Source: Clostridia bacterium
Lineage (GTDB): Bacteria > Bacillota > DSM-521 > Neomoorellales > SLTJ01
DNA: 40,941 nt
Assembly (NCBI GenBank): GCA_004347685.1
Contig: SLTJ01000015.1
Span: 1-40,941, forward strand
Direction of reading: 5' to 3'
Position numbers and translations under genes: made by a program
The notes under the pieces: model-generated
What the model was told of the DNA's origin: nothing
The model's database searches: none
The model's input: the letters and a program-made list of their open reading frames with translations, nothing else
Shown: piece by piece, positions 31,441 to 40,314 of the stretch
Position numbering within the stretch: the stretch's first letter is position 1
How the letters are laid out: every line of letters starts with the position of its first letter

Positions 31441-32745
31441 ATGAGTAGTCTTATTGCCGTCTTGTTTCCTGCCGGAAACGCCTTGACAATCTATTGGATT
31501 GCCGCCACCATGGCCATATTTGCCGTGTTTCTGGGATTCTATTTCAGGGATTTCTGGTCGTGCAGGCGGGTAATCAAGCAGGCCAAATTGGTTGTATCGG
31601 AAGGCTCAGCCCGAGATACCGAGATCCATTATAGTGACCTCAATAGAAGGCTAGCCGGGATCCTTGGCCAGTCGTGGCAGGAGTTCGAGAAAACCCTGGT
31701 CCAGGAGGATTGCGGCGGGCAGCCAGGATATGTGGCGACGGTTGAGGCCGCATATTTCTTTAACGAGAACAGCATAGTTGCCCCAATGATCAACCAGCGG
31801 CTATATAACATCGTGCCGGGAAGTCTAACCGGCCTGGGTATCCTGGGAACCTTCGTCGGACTAACATGGGGATTAAGCCAGATCAATCTTGACACGGATA
31901 ATGTAAATAGCCTGCGGCAAGGCATACAAAGTCTTCTTTCCGGCATGGGCGTAGCCTTCAGCAGCTCCTTATGGGGTATATCGCTTTCACTTGTATTCTC
32001 GTTTGTAGAGAAGGTCCTCAGTAACCAACTCCGTTATGACATTCGCCAACTGCAAACAGCTATTGATGCGCTGTTCCCCCATAAGAACCCCGAGACGTGG
32101 CTTTCAGAAAGCCTGTGGGAATCCCGCCAGCAGACGGCAGAACTGAAGAGGTTCAATACCGACCTGGCCGTCAGTATTGCTGCCGCCCTGGAAGAAAAGC
32201 TGGCCACCAGCCTAACTCCTGCCCTTGAGCAGCTGCTCATAGCCATCGAAAAGCTCTCCAGTACGGGAACCGCAGAAGTGGCCAAGACCATTAGTGAACA
32301 GGCGGGCGGCGAACTGGCAAGGTTAGGTGAAACACTGAATCTGGCACAAGGGACTCTAAAGGAGATGGTTGATTACTCCCGGAATTCGCAGCTAGAGCTC
32401 GCAGGCACGATGCAGAGTAATCTGCAACAGTTTACTTCGAGTGTTGGGGAAGCCCTGAGCACCATAGGTGAAAAGCAGCAGTCGTTCGGTATGCAACTAG
32501 AAACGGTTTTGAGTACTATTACCTCTCGGGTAGAGGAAGGCCTGGGCAAACAACAGGAGTTGTTGCGCAGTGTTACCTCCCAGACGGCTGAACAGTTATC
32601 ATTTCAAGTTACCAAAGTAACCGAAGAAATGTCCGGGCTGCGGTGGAAGATCTGGGTGACGCGGTCGCAAAACGGTAAGCCGTACCCGGCTACCAACGGT
32701 GAACTGCTGACCCGGCAGGGAGATTGTTATGAAGCGACGTTATGA
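31441..32745 (+). CDS. zorA: ZorA, MotA/ExbB-like channel protein of Zorya (3' end probably frameshifted)
   Basis: Inner-membrane proton-channel subunit of the Zorya anti-phage system, 434 residues as read. Hydrophobic segments: YWIAATMAIFAVFLGFYF near the start, GSLTGLGILGTFVGLTWGL and GVAFSSSLWGISLSLVFSF in the MotA/ExbB core. A long helical tail follows (from about 220) with repeated coiled-coil heptads, shorter than in E. coli ZorA. After EEMSG the frame becomes un-coiled-coil-like and overlaps zorB by 17 bases. The next frame reads AAVEDLGDAVAKR and stops at 32678, a natural ending, as if one G of a GGGG run near 32635 were lost. Start is uncertain: ATG 31441 (AAGGGG upstream) or ATG 31405. 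Confidence 0.85.
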   Translation: MSSLIAVLFPAGNALTIYWIAATMAIFAVFLGFYFRDFWSCRRVIKQAKLVVSEGSARDTEIHYSDLNRRLAGILGQSWQEFEKTLVQEDCGGQPGYVATVEAAYFFNENSIVAPMINQRLYNIVPGSLTGLGILGTFVGLTWGLSQINLDTDNVNSLRQGIQSLLSGMGVAFSSSLWGISLSLVFSFVEKVLSNQLRYDIRQLQTAIDALFPHKNPETWLSESLWESRQQTAELKRFNTDLAVSIAAALEEKLATSLTPALEQLLIAIEKLSSTGTAEVAKTISEQAGGELARLGETLNLAQGTLKEMVDYSRNSQLELAGTMQSNLQQFTSSVGEALSTIGEKQQSFGMQLETVLSTITSRVEEGLGKQQELLRSVTSQTAEQLSFQVTKVTEEMSGLRWKIWVTRSQNGKPYPATNGELLTRQGDCYEATL

Positions 32746-33457
32746 CCGGCCTGCTCCGGACGCCGGGGAGGCAGGCGAAAGCTATTCCATCTCCATCAGC
32801 GACTTGATGGCCGCCTTGTTAACCATTTTCATTCTGGCCCTCACGTACTATATGCTCAGCTTTAGCCAGGCCACAGCCCAACTTATGGATAACGAAGATA
32901 AGCGCAGGGAAATTTTGGAGAAACTCGAAGGAGACCTTTTAAGCCGCGGCATCAAGGTGGAAGTAGATATTGAGCACGGAGTCCTTCGTCTCCCCGAGGG
33001 GATCTTGTTCGATAAAGGGCAGGCCGACCTCAAACCGAGCGGCATACACGTTATGGATGTGCTCGCTCCGGCGTTAAAAACTATATTGCAAGACCCCGAA
33101 TATCAGGGGAGCATAGAAACTATTTTTATTGAAGGTCATACGGACAGCGACCCTGTTAGGAGCGGGCGGTTCCCTTCCAACTGGGAACTTTCGACCCAGC
33201 GTGCTATTAATACTTGGAACAAGATGCTGGAAATGGAGCCTGGACTGGAGAGCATCAGGAACAGCATAGGCCAGCCCATCTTCTCAGTTAGCGGGTACGC
33301 GGACCGAAGGCCCGTGCCCGGGGCCGTGGCCGATACAGAGAACGACAAACAAAAAAACAGGCGGATTGATCTACGGTTCTCCATGACGCCGCCCAGGCGG
33401 GAGGAAGCCGCAGTTATCGAGGATTTACGTAGGGGTCTGGAGGGGGCAAGTCAGTGA
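32729..33457 (+). CDS. zorB: ZorB, MotB/OmpA-like stator protein of Zorya
   Basis: 242-residue protein that forms the Zorya membrane motor with ZorA. One transmembrane helix (SDLMAALLTIFILALTYYML) carries D25 at its base, matching the essential proton-binding aspartate of MotB and ZorB. A short coiled linker leads to an OmpA/MotB peptidoglycan-binding domain: FIEGHTDSDPVRS, NWELSTQRAINTW, VSGYADRRPV and NRRIDLRF. AGGGAGA precedes the ATG. Its stop overlaps the zorC GTG start by four bases. The frame is intact. Confidence 0.92.
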   Translation: MKRRYDRPAPDAGEAGESYSISISDLMAALLTIFILALTYYMLSFSQATAQLMDNEDKRREILEKLEGDLLSRGIKVEVDIEHGVLRLPEGILFDKGQADLKPSGIHVMDVLAPALKTILQDPEYQGSIETIFIEGHTDSDPVRSGRFPSNWELSTQRAINTWNKMLEMEPGLESIRNSIGQPIFSVSGYADRRPVPGAVADTENDKQKNRRIDLRFSMTPPRREEAAVIEDLRRGLEGASQ

Positions 33458-34830
33458 CTGCAGTGACTGCATTGCTGGAGAGCTTTCGCCAGCGGATTAA
33501 ATATGCCTTGCAGCCGGTGTCCTTCCCTGAGCCAGTGCATGTGGTGCGGCAGCATAGCAAGATCATGGAAAGATATGATGTGGCTCCGCAGATCCCCACG
33601 AAGATCGAGCTGGGGGCATTGGCGAATAAGGCAAAGACGTTATGGGATTCACAAGGAAGCAAGGGACTGTTGGCCTTGAGCAAAAGTGAAGTCGGTAATC
33701 TTCCCTGGGTGTTGTATTATGGTGAGCCCCCGCAAATCGCCTCTCAAGCAGAGCTGGTGCAGCATATCCTGCGTCTCCTGGAACCCCGTGCTCGAACTAA
33801 CATCCTCAAACTTATTCATGCTTACCTGCTATTCTTCGACCCGACACTCCCCGGTACTGAGGTGATTAGAAAGTTCCTTGTTAGGAGCCTGGCCCAGTAC
33901 CAGGGAAGGAATCCCAGAGTGCGGCGCTGGAGAGAGAGGGCTTCTTTGGTCTTTGCACCGGATGGACCCCGACATGCGGCGGGATGGATACTCACCAGCG
34001 AGAAGGAAACCGCTGCCTTGCTATCAGAGGACTTAGGGCTTGAGGGCGACCTGGCGACAGGCGCATTCGTCAAAGCATTGACACGTACCTGCCTCACTAT
34101 GGTAGAGAAAACTTTCCCCAACGGGCTTGGCAAGGCACTTAATTTGCTTGAGACGCCCGGGATACCGCCAAGGGCCCGGTTTAAGGAAATGTTGCCGGAA
34201 GCGGCCACGAAGCTGATATCCAGGGCCGGACCTGAAGCCAACCAGGAAATTCAGGACAGGCTACGCTCGTTCTTTCTCAAACATATGGATGACCCTAGAC
34301 TCCCCGGGGGAAGGGTGTGGTGGAAGGATGTAAGTCCAGAGGCCCAACGCATTTTCGCCCAGTGGATCTCAAAAAGGGACTTAGAGTTCTTTTTCAGCAT
34401 TGTAGACCGCACGGCTGTAGACCGCCAGTGGGCTTACCGCAGACGGTTTTGGGAGGCCTACCTGCCATACATCGAGAATACCTGGGTGGCCCTCGGTCCC
34501 AGGGCGCGCGCTCTGGTTGATAGTCCACAAATGCGAGCCCATATGGAGGAGCGCCACTTTGCCATCTTGTCCGGCGTAGAGGGTAACCAAAGCGTCTTTT
34601 TTGTTCAAATGGGCGGGTACATATTTCTGGAGTGGAGTCATAGCGGCGCCTGCCGGGTGTGGGACCAGCAAACTTGCGGGTTCGAGTTAGGTCAACCAAA
34701 GTACTCTGGTTCGGAACTGCGGGCCGATAATTATGTCCACTACCAAAGACATATTGGTCCGTGGCAGGAGAAGCTTGCCCAATGGATCCTGTTGCGTACC
34801 GGCATAAGACCGGCAAAGCCATATTTGTAA
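33454..34830 (+). CDS. zorC: ZorC, EH_Signature domain protein of Zorya
   Basis: 458-residue cytoplasmic protein with no membrane segment. The C-terminal half has the tryptophan-rich EH_Signature pattern (RRRFWEAYLPYIENTWVALG, FLEWSHSGACRVW), which defines ZorC of type I Zorya. The N-terminal half (about 80-250) is helical and unmotifed. ZorC binds DNA and acts downstream of the ZorAB motor together with ZorD. GTG start overlaps the zorB stop. The frame appears intact through to KPYL. Confidence 0.85.
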   Translation: MTAVTALLESFRQRIKYALQPVSFPEPVHVVRQHSKIMERYDVAPQIPTKIELGALANKAKTLWDSQGSKGLLALSKSEVGNLPWVLYYGEPPQIASQAELVQHILRLLEPRARTNILKLIHAYLLFFDPTLPGTEVIRKFLVRSLAQYQGRNPRVRRWRERASLVFAPDGPRHAAGWILTSEKETAALLSEDLGLEGDLATGAFVKALTRTCLTMVEKTFPNGLGKALNLLETPGIPPRARFKEMLPEAATKLISRAGPEANQEIQDRLRSFFLKHMDDPRLPGGRVWWKDVSPEAQRIFAQWISKRDLEFFFSIVDRTAVDRQWAYRRRFWEAYLPYIENTWVALGPRARALVDSPQMRAHMEERHFAILSGVEGNQSVFFVQMGGYIFLEWSHSGACRVWDQQTCGFELGQPKYSGSELRADNYVHYQRHIGPWQEKLAQWILLRTGIRPAKPYL

Positions 34831-34842
34831 GGGTGGTGTGGA

Positions 34843-36075
34843 ATGGCCTGCCGAGCGGAACGATGGTGGTCTGTTGAAAGCCAGGGCTTTCTTTTTCCGG
34901 TGGACTTGGAGGCCGCAAATATGAAGGATGTCAGCGCCCAGGTCTTGCAGCAGCTGGTTGACGAGGATCGAGCCCAAATTGACGGCAGCCTGGTAATTAT
35001 TCCTCACCACGAGGCCGCCAATCTTGGTGAGGACGAAAGAAGGTCCCTGGGGCTCCCGGAGGCCTTTCCATTTATCATTGAGATTAGATCTAATGGTAAC
35101 CTGGGAAGCCCTGACTTTTATTACATTTACCGTTTCCTGGACGGGAATGGGCAGCCCTTCTCCAGCCCCAAGAAGACTGGAGCATTTCTGGAAATAGGTT
35201 CTGAACTGGCTTACCTCCTGGTGGGCGACCAGTACAGCCTACTTGAGGCCATAGGTGCCTTCAACAGCCGCGAGCAGGCCCCTGCGGGTGAGGCCATCAA
35301 GAACAACCTCCTGACCTTCGCCCAGGTGAAGGGCCTGGCCCAGGCCACCGGTGCCATGCTGGATATGTATCTTAGCGGCGAACAGGTTGTCGCACCTTCC
35401 AAAATCCGGGTACAATTACGCCAGGTAGATCAGGATACCATAGAGATTGAGCCCGTGCTCTGCGAAGAAAAGGAAAGCACCACTGGGGAAGCCGAAACAA
35501 GCCCGCTGCTGGACGCCAAACAGCAGGAAAGTTTTCTCCGGGTCTTCGACCGATTTTCAACGATTCGCGAAATCTATGTGGTTCCAGAAGGCCCAGGGGT
35601 CGTTCTCGATGCACCGGTAAAAAGGTCATTAGAACAACATGGACCTCGTTCCCGTGGCGGACGCCTCCTCTGAAGAAGCCCTGGAGCGCTACCGGCAAGG
35701 GACCGGTACCAGGAAAGTCTTGATAATAAGAGATAACTTCCTGGAGGATACCTATAGTGTCTCGGATCACGTTCGTCCGGGAACACCCGGCCAGCCACGA
35801 AGTCTAAAACGTGAAGCCAGACTCCTACCACACCAGCAAGAGGGACTGGAATGGCTAGAGAGACTCTGGATCCGGGGTGCCAAAGGAGCACTGCTGGCGG
35901 ACGACATGGGCCTGGGTAAGACCCTACAGTGCCTGGCTTTTATGGCCTGGCTAACAGAGCTAATGGACGGTGACGATAGGGTACCCCGCAGGCCTATGCT
36001 GATCGTCGCGCCCGTGGTCCTACTGGAGACATGGAAGCAGGAATATCGCCGCTTTCTGGAACCCGTTTTTGGCAA
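34843..36075 (+). pseudogene. zorD: zorD, frameshifted and truncated Snf2-type helicase/nuclease of Zorya
   Basis: N-terminal part of ZorD in two frames. Frame one (34843-35673) gives 276 residues with the ZorD N-terminal domain, intact up to VVLDAPVKRSLEQ. The protein then continues in the next frame from about 35639 (MDLVPVADASSEEALERY), reaching the Snf2 motor: LLPHQQEGLEWLERLW, Walker A in LLADDMGLGKTLQCLAF and LIVAPVVLLETWKQEYRRF. The shift lies between 35629 and 35672. Homology stops near 36075 just after motif Ia, so the DEAH-type Walker B, the second RecA lobe and the nuclease domain are missing. E. coli ZorD is about 1,080 residues. Activity should be lost. Confidence 0.85.
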
Positions 36076-36474
36076 CACATATTCGCGACCATCGCTACCT
36101 TGCGAGACGTATCCTTGCTCCCGTATCTCGTCTTTACCGACCAAAGTCTGGCCGAACTACCTGACGAGGAGATTATTAATACTTCGGCCAGGCTGTCAAA
36201 AACCGTGATTATAGGTTTGGAGGGAGTGGGCTCCTTCCCGGAGGCCACCAAGGGCCGCGCCCTCTGCCGGATAAATTTCTGGAGCCTGGTTCTGATAGCC
36301 GAAACTACCTCCTCTAACCAGCGATTGGGCGCTAGCCTTACGTGCCGGTAACGGCCAGAGCCGATTACGTTTCCCAGCGGTCTACCGGCCATGCCCGCCG
36401 CATATGCATAGATGCAGGTATACCCGGGCAGGTTCCCTGGCTTACGCCTGAAGGGAAATAAGGGGAGGAGCGCC
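36076..36474. other. Island right edge, 399 bases of unassigned sequence
   Basis: Past the end of zorD homology one frame stays open to 36351 and reads HIFATIATLRDVSLLPYLVF, then LAELPDEE and IIGLEGVG. I do not recognise it; it could be debris of another island gene. The last 120 bases lead into the spmA ribosome site (GGGGAGGAG). No copy of the tRNA-Ala 3' end is found here, so no right attachment site is visible. Confidence 0.4.
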
Positions 36475-37062
36475 GTGGTCAGTATCATCTGGGCTGTCCT
36501 GATCATCTCGGGAATCTTTTGGGCCGGCCTCAGCGGCAACGTTGACCTGGTGACCACCACGATCTTTAGCCAGGCTACCCGCGGCCTGACCGCCGGCCTC
36601 GAACTGATAGCCATAACCGCCGTCTGGTTCGGCGTAAGCCGGGTGGCGGAAAAAGCTGGCCTGTTGACCGGCTTGGCCCGGCTCGTGACCCCCCTCCTCC
36701 GCGCCCTTTTCCCCAGCATTCCTCCGGGCCACCCCTCCCTGGGCTCCATGGCCATGAACTTAACCGCCAATCTCCTGGGGCTGGCCGACGCGGCCACTCC
36801 CTTTGGCCTGAAAGCCATGAACCAGCTCCAGGAGCTCAACCGTCAGCCCGACACCACCACGCCGGCCATGATCACCTTTCTGGTCATGAACAGCGCCTGC
36901 GTCACCCTGGTGCCGGCTACGGCCATTGCCCTCCGGGCCAGTGCCGGAGCTGCCGAACCCAGCGTGATAATACTCCCGGCGGCCCTGGCCTCGGTCATCG
37001 CTACGGCCACTGTCCTGGTGGCCGATCGCCTACTACGGCGGCGGTTGTTTGGGCTCAGGTAG
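36475..37062 (+). CDS. spmA: Spore maturation protein A (nucleoside-recognition/gate domain)
   Basis: 195-residue membrane protein needed for spore core dehydration in Bacillus. Several hydrophobic helices surround the gate signature NLTANLLGLADAATPFGLKAM and the later FLVMNSACVTLVPATAIALR. GTG at 36475 follows GGGGAGGAG; an in-frame upstream extension to 36412 is not supported. It is followed at three bases by spmB. Presence of the pair shows the organism forms endospores. Confidence 0.93.
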   Translation: MVSIIWAVLIISGIFWAGLSGNVDLVTTTIFSQATRGLTAGLELIAITAVWFGVSRVAEKAGLLTGLARLVTPLLRALFPSIPPGHPSLGSMAMNLTANLLGLADAATPFGLKAMNQLQELNRQPDTTTPAMITFLVMNSACVTLVPATAIALRASAGAAEPSVIILPAALASVIATATVLVADRLLRRRLFGLR

Positions 37063-37065
37063 GCC

Positions 37066-37593
37066 ATGCTGGTCACGGCTAGCGCCTGGATCCTGCCCGG
37101 ATTAATCGCACTTACCCTCTTGGCCGCCATGGCCCGTGGGATTAACGTCTATGACGAATTCATCGCCGGCGCCTCTGACGGGGTACGCCTGGCCGTGCGC
37201 CTCCTCCCGCACATCATTGGCATTTATGTTGCCATCGGGCTGTTTCGCGAAAGTGGCTTTCTCGCCTGGGTAACGCGCCTGTCCGCTCCGCTCCTGGTGC
37301 CCCTCGGGTTACCAGCGGAAATCCTCCCGCTGGTCTTTATCCGTCCCTTTTCACTAGCGGCAGCCATGGGGATGGTTACCAACATTCTGGGAACTTACGG
37401 CCCGGACTCCTTTGTCGGCCGCCTGGCCTCGGTGATGCAGGGTAATTCGGAGACTACCTTTTACGTTCTTACCGTCTACCTGGGGTCGGTGGGCATCCGC
37501 CGCAGCCAGTATGCCGTCCCCCTCTGCCTGCTGGGAGATGTCGTGGGATATCTGGCTTCCCTCTGGATGACCCTGCTCGTCTGGGGAAGGTAA
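37066..37593 (+). CDS. spmB: Spore maturation protein B
   Basis: 175-residue membrane protein, partner of SpmA. Motifs: YDEFIAGASDGVRLAVRLLPHIIGIYVAIGLFRESG, IRPFSLAAAMGMVTNI and MQGNSETTFYVLTVYLGSVG. ATG starts three bases after the spmA stop. Same length as Bacillus SpmB and no sign of decay. Confidence 0.93.
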   Translation: MLVTASAWILPGLIALTLLAAMARGINVYDEFIAGASDGVRLAVRLLPHIIGIYVAIGLFRESGFLAWVTRLSAPLLVPLGLPAEILPLVFIRPFSLAAAMGMVTNILGTYGPDSFVGRLASVMQGNSETTFYVLTVYLGSVGIRRSQYAVPLCLLGDVVGYLASLWMTLLVWGR

Positions 37594-37722
37594 GGATGGT
37601 TTTCGGCTACCATTTTGGCTAGATCAGGCAGGGTTAAGGGCCGGGCTATGGTACAAACTACTTTTAATCCCCGCTTTTCAGTGTCACGTAGTGGTATAGC
37701 GGCTTAAGGGAGGAAAGGCTGT

Positions 37723-38718
37723 TTGTTGCGTTTTGCCAGATGGATCGCTTTCACGGCCCTGGCTTTGGTAATTTCCTGGGGGCTCATAGGGGTAGCGGGG
37801 CTTTCACCGGGAGCCACCGGGCAAGTAGTCGAGCACCGCGGTGACTTGCTCAGCCGCCTCTGGCCGGAGCACTGGTGGAAGTCTGATATCCCTGACCCGG
37901 ACAAGAAGCAAAACGGATCAGCCCCGGTCGCCCCCCCAAAAGACCCGGACGCAGCCCAAGCCCCAGTCAGTCCGCTGCCCTGGGCCAATGATCCGCGCTT
38001 CCAAAGGGCTCTGCAGGAGAATGGCACGCCGGTACTGATGGCCGCCTACAAAGCCACCCTGCCTGACCCGATCCAAAACGAAAGATATAATATCGCCCTA
38101 GCCGCGGACATGCTGGCCGGCACCGTGGTACAGCCGGGCGAGGTCTTTTCCCAGAACCGGTGCGTGGGGCCGTACACCCAAGCCCGGGGGTTCCGCGCCG
38201 GCCCCACTTACTCCGGCGGCCGGATAACCACTACCACTGGCGGGGGCGTCTGCAAGATCGCCTCCCTGCTGTATAACGTAGCCGTCCTCAGCAACGTGGA
38301 AATAGTGGAGCGCCATCCCCACTCCTTAACTGTTCCCTACGTGCCGCCCGGGCAGGATGCCACGGTATCCTATGGTACCTATGACTTTCGCTTCAGGAAC
38401 AATACCGGGGGACCCATACTTATTTGGGCGAAAAACACTGGCGACACTCTATACATGGCCTTTTACGGCCAAAAGAAGCCGCCCCGGGTCAGATGGCATC
38501 ATGAGACCTTAAGGGACATCCAGACTTGGACCGAGTACCACTACAACCCCACTCTGCCGACCGGCAGCCAGCGAGTGGTAATGCCGGGTCAGGCCGGTAT
38601 TGTAGTTCGCTCCTGGATAACCATCGAAACTGCTAAGGGCGAGATCATCCGCAAGGACCTGGGGGTGGATTCCTATGACCCCAGCCCGCGCATTGTGGAA
38701 AAGGGCCCGCGCGCCTAA
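37723..38718 (+). CDS. VanW-domain exported protein
   Basis: 331-residue protein. An N-terminal hydrophobic segment (WIAFTALALVISWGLIGVAG) is a signal peptide or anchor. A Pro-rich linker precedes the VanW domain at about 110-240: LAADMLAGTVVQPGEVFSQN, TTTTGGGVCKIASLLYNVAVLS, VERHPHSL and VSYGTYDFRFRN. VanW proteins are common in spore-formers; the original association with vancomycin resistance clusters does not show that this one gives resistance. TTG start follows GGGAGGAAAGG. It ends flush against the convergent decarboxylase gene. Confidence 0.88.
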   Translation: MLRFARWIAFTALALVISWGLIGVAGLSPGATGQVVEHRGDLLSRLWPEHWWKSDIPDPDKKQNGSAPVAPPKDPDAAQAPVSPLPWANDPRFQRALQENGTPVLMAAYKATLPDPIQNERYNIALAADMLAGTVVQPGEVFSQNRCVGPYTQARGFRAGPTYSGGRITTTTGGGVCKIASLLYNVAVLSNVEIVERHPHSLTVPYVPPGQDATVSYGTYDFRFRNNTGGPILIWAKNTGDTLYMAFYGQKKPPRVRWHHETLRDIQTWTEYHYNPTLPTGSQRVVMPGQAGIVVRSWITIETAKGEIIRKDLGVDSYDPSPRIVEKGPRA

Positions 38719-40236
38719 TTACCGCATTACCCTGATGGAATTCAGGGTGGGGTCAGCCGGGCCCTGCAGGCGCACCCCCAGTTCCCGGGCCAGGACGAGG
38801 TAGGTAACCACCTCACTGGTAATCACTTCTCCCGGACAGAGGGCCGGGATTCCCGGCGGGTAGCAACTGATAATTTCCACGCTTGTTCGGCCTACGGCCT
38901 CCTCCAGGGGTAGGGCTACGGCCGGGGCCAGGAAAGCCTCCCGCGGCGTGACTGATAACACGGGATCGGGGGGCAAGAGATGGTGAGGGCAAGGCCCGAA
39001 TTCAGACCCATATCGCCCGGCTGCACGGGCCTGCATTTCCCGTAAGCCGTGCAGCAACAGCTCGATGTCCTCCCCGGTATTGCCAAAGGTGACGATGGCC
39101 AGCAGGTTGTACGGGTCGGACATTTCCATCTGAATATGATAGTGCTTCCGCAGCCATTCTTCGGCCCACAGGCCGCTGATTCCAGCCTCCTTGCCGGTAA
39201 TGGTTACCTTAAGCCGGTCCAGGCCAGCCGCTCCCCTCTCTCGCGCCCACTCCTCGTCAAAGGAAAAGAGCCCTTCGATCTCATTTACGGACCGGCGCAG
39301 GCCTTGCGCCAGCTCCAGGGCCTGTTGCAGCAACTGGCGGCCGGAAACGGCCACCTGCCGCCGCGCCGCGTCCAGGGAGCCCAGGAGCAAGTATGAAGTG
39401 CTCGTGCTCTGCAGGATCCGGAGGACGGCTTCCAGGCGGGCTCGATCTATCCTTTCTCCTCGGACATGGAGCATGGCAGCCTGGGTGAAGGCGGCCAAAA
39501 TCTTATGGGTACCCTGCACCGAGGCATCGGCTCCCTGGTCCAAGGCACAGGGAGGCAGTACCTCGTGGAAGCGCAGGTGCGCCCCGTGGGCCTCATCCAC
39601 GAGCAACGGGAGGCCATAAGCATGTACTGTGTCGGCGATCAGCGCCAGGTCAGAGGTGATACCGTGATAGGTGGGATTGACCACGAAGACGGCCCGGGCG
39701 GCGGGGTGCTGGGCCAGGGCTTCGGCGATGCTTGGCGGCGATACGGCCAAGGGAATCCCCAGGTCGGGATCGTAGGCAGGCTTGAAAAATACCGGGAGAG
39801 CGCCGCTCAAGATCAGGCCGCTGAGGAGAGAGCGGTGCAGATTGCGCGGCACCAGGATTTCGTCCCCCGGATTGCAGATGGCCATCACTAGCGCCTGCAA
39901 GCCGCAGGAAGCGCCGTTAATTAAGAAATAGGTGGCCTCGGCACCAAAGGCGGTGGCGGCCAGATCCTGGGCCTGGCGGATAACGTCCGTTGCTTGGTGC
40001 AGGTCGTCCATACCCGGGACATTGGTCACATCATGAACAAAGGCACATCTTCCCAGCAGGTTGAGGATCAGCGGATCGGCACCGTATCCCCCCTTGTGGC
40101 CCGGCATATGGAAGCGGACAGTGTGCTGCCGGGTGTATTCTGCTAGGGCCTCGAGGATGGGCGCGGTAGCGTCGGTGTCATCTGCGGCGGCACGGGGCAC
40201 CGATGCGGATGGGTGGGCTTGGAAATACGCGGGCAA
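38719..40236 (-). CDS. Orn/Lys/Arg decarboxylase-family PLP enzyme
   Basis: 505-residue fold-type I PLP enzyme of the short Firmicutes SpeA/YaaO type. Motifs: RFHMPGHKGG at the N-terminus, FGAEATYFLINGASCGLQALVMA, LLVDEAHGAHLRF and the PLP lysine in QGTHKILAAFTQ. The C-terminal decarboxylase domain includes ISCYPPGIPALCPGE. It lacks the response-regulator-like wing domain of the large inducible enzymes. Likely substrate is arginine or lysine, not proven. TTG start follows GAGGAGGT. The stop abuts that of the VanW gene. Confidence 0.9.
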   Translation of the reverse strand: MPAYFQAHPSASVPRAAADDTDATAPILEALAEYTRQHTVRFHMPGHKGGYGADPLILNLLGRCAFVHDVTNVPGMDDLHQATDVIRQAQDLAATAFGAEATYFLINGASCGLQALVMAICNPGDEILVPRNLHRSLLSGLILSGALPVFFKPAYDPDLGIPLAVSPPSIAEALAQHPAARAVFVVNPTYHGITSDLALIADTVHAYGLPLLVDEAHGAHLRFHEVLPPCALDQGADASVQGTHKILAAFTQAAMLHVRGERIDRARLEAVLRILQSTSTSYLLLGSLDAARRQVAVSGRQLLQQALELAQGLRRSVNEIEGLFSFDEEWARERGAAGLDRLKVTITGKEAGISGLWAEEWLRKHYHIQMEMSDPYNLLAIVTFGNTGEDIELLLHGLREMQARAAGRYGSEFGPCPHHLLPPDPVLSVTPREAFLAPAVALPLEEAVGRTSVEIISCYPPGIPALCPGEVITSEVVTYLVLARELGVRLQGPADPTLNSIRVMR

Positions 40237-40314
40237 GGCGGCTTACCTCCTCTGACAGCAAAAATCACTGTCTTTGTTATATGCCGCTGCCCGGCCAGGA
40301 GTTACAGGGTGACC

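Noticed and set aside
35618-35672. Programmed frameshift in zorD at the A-run
   Set aside because: A shift at the A-run would meet TAG at 35629 in the new frame, and the gene is also truncated later, so mutation is the simpler reading.
35994-36839. 281-codon minus-strand frame over the zorD-spmA junction
   Set aside because: Antisense to the clear SpmA signature and without its own motifs or ribosome site.
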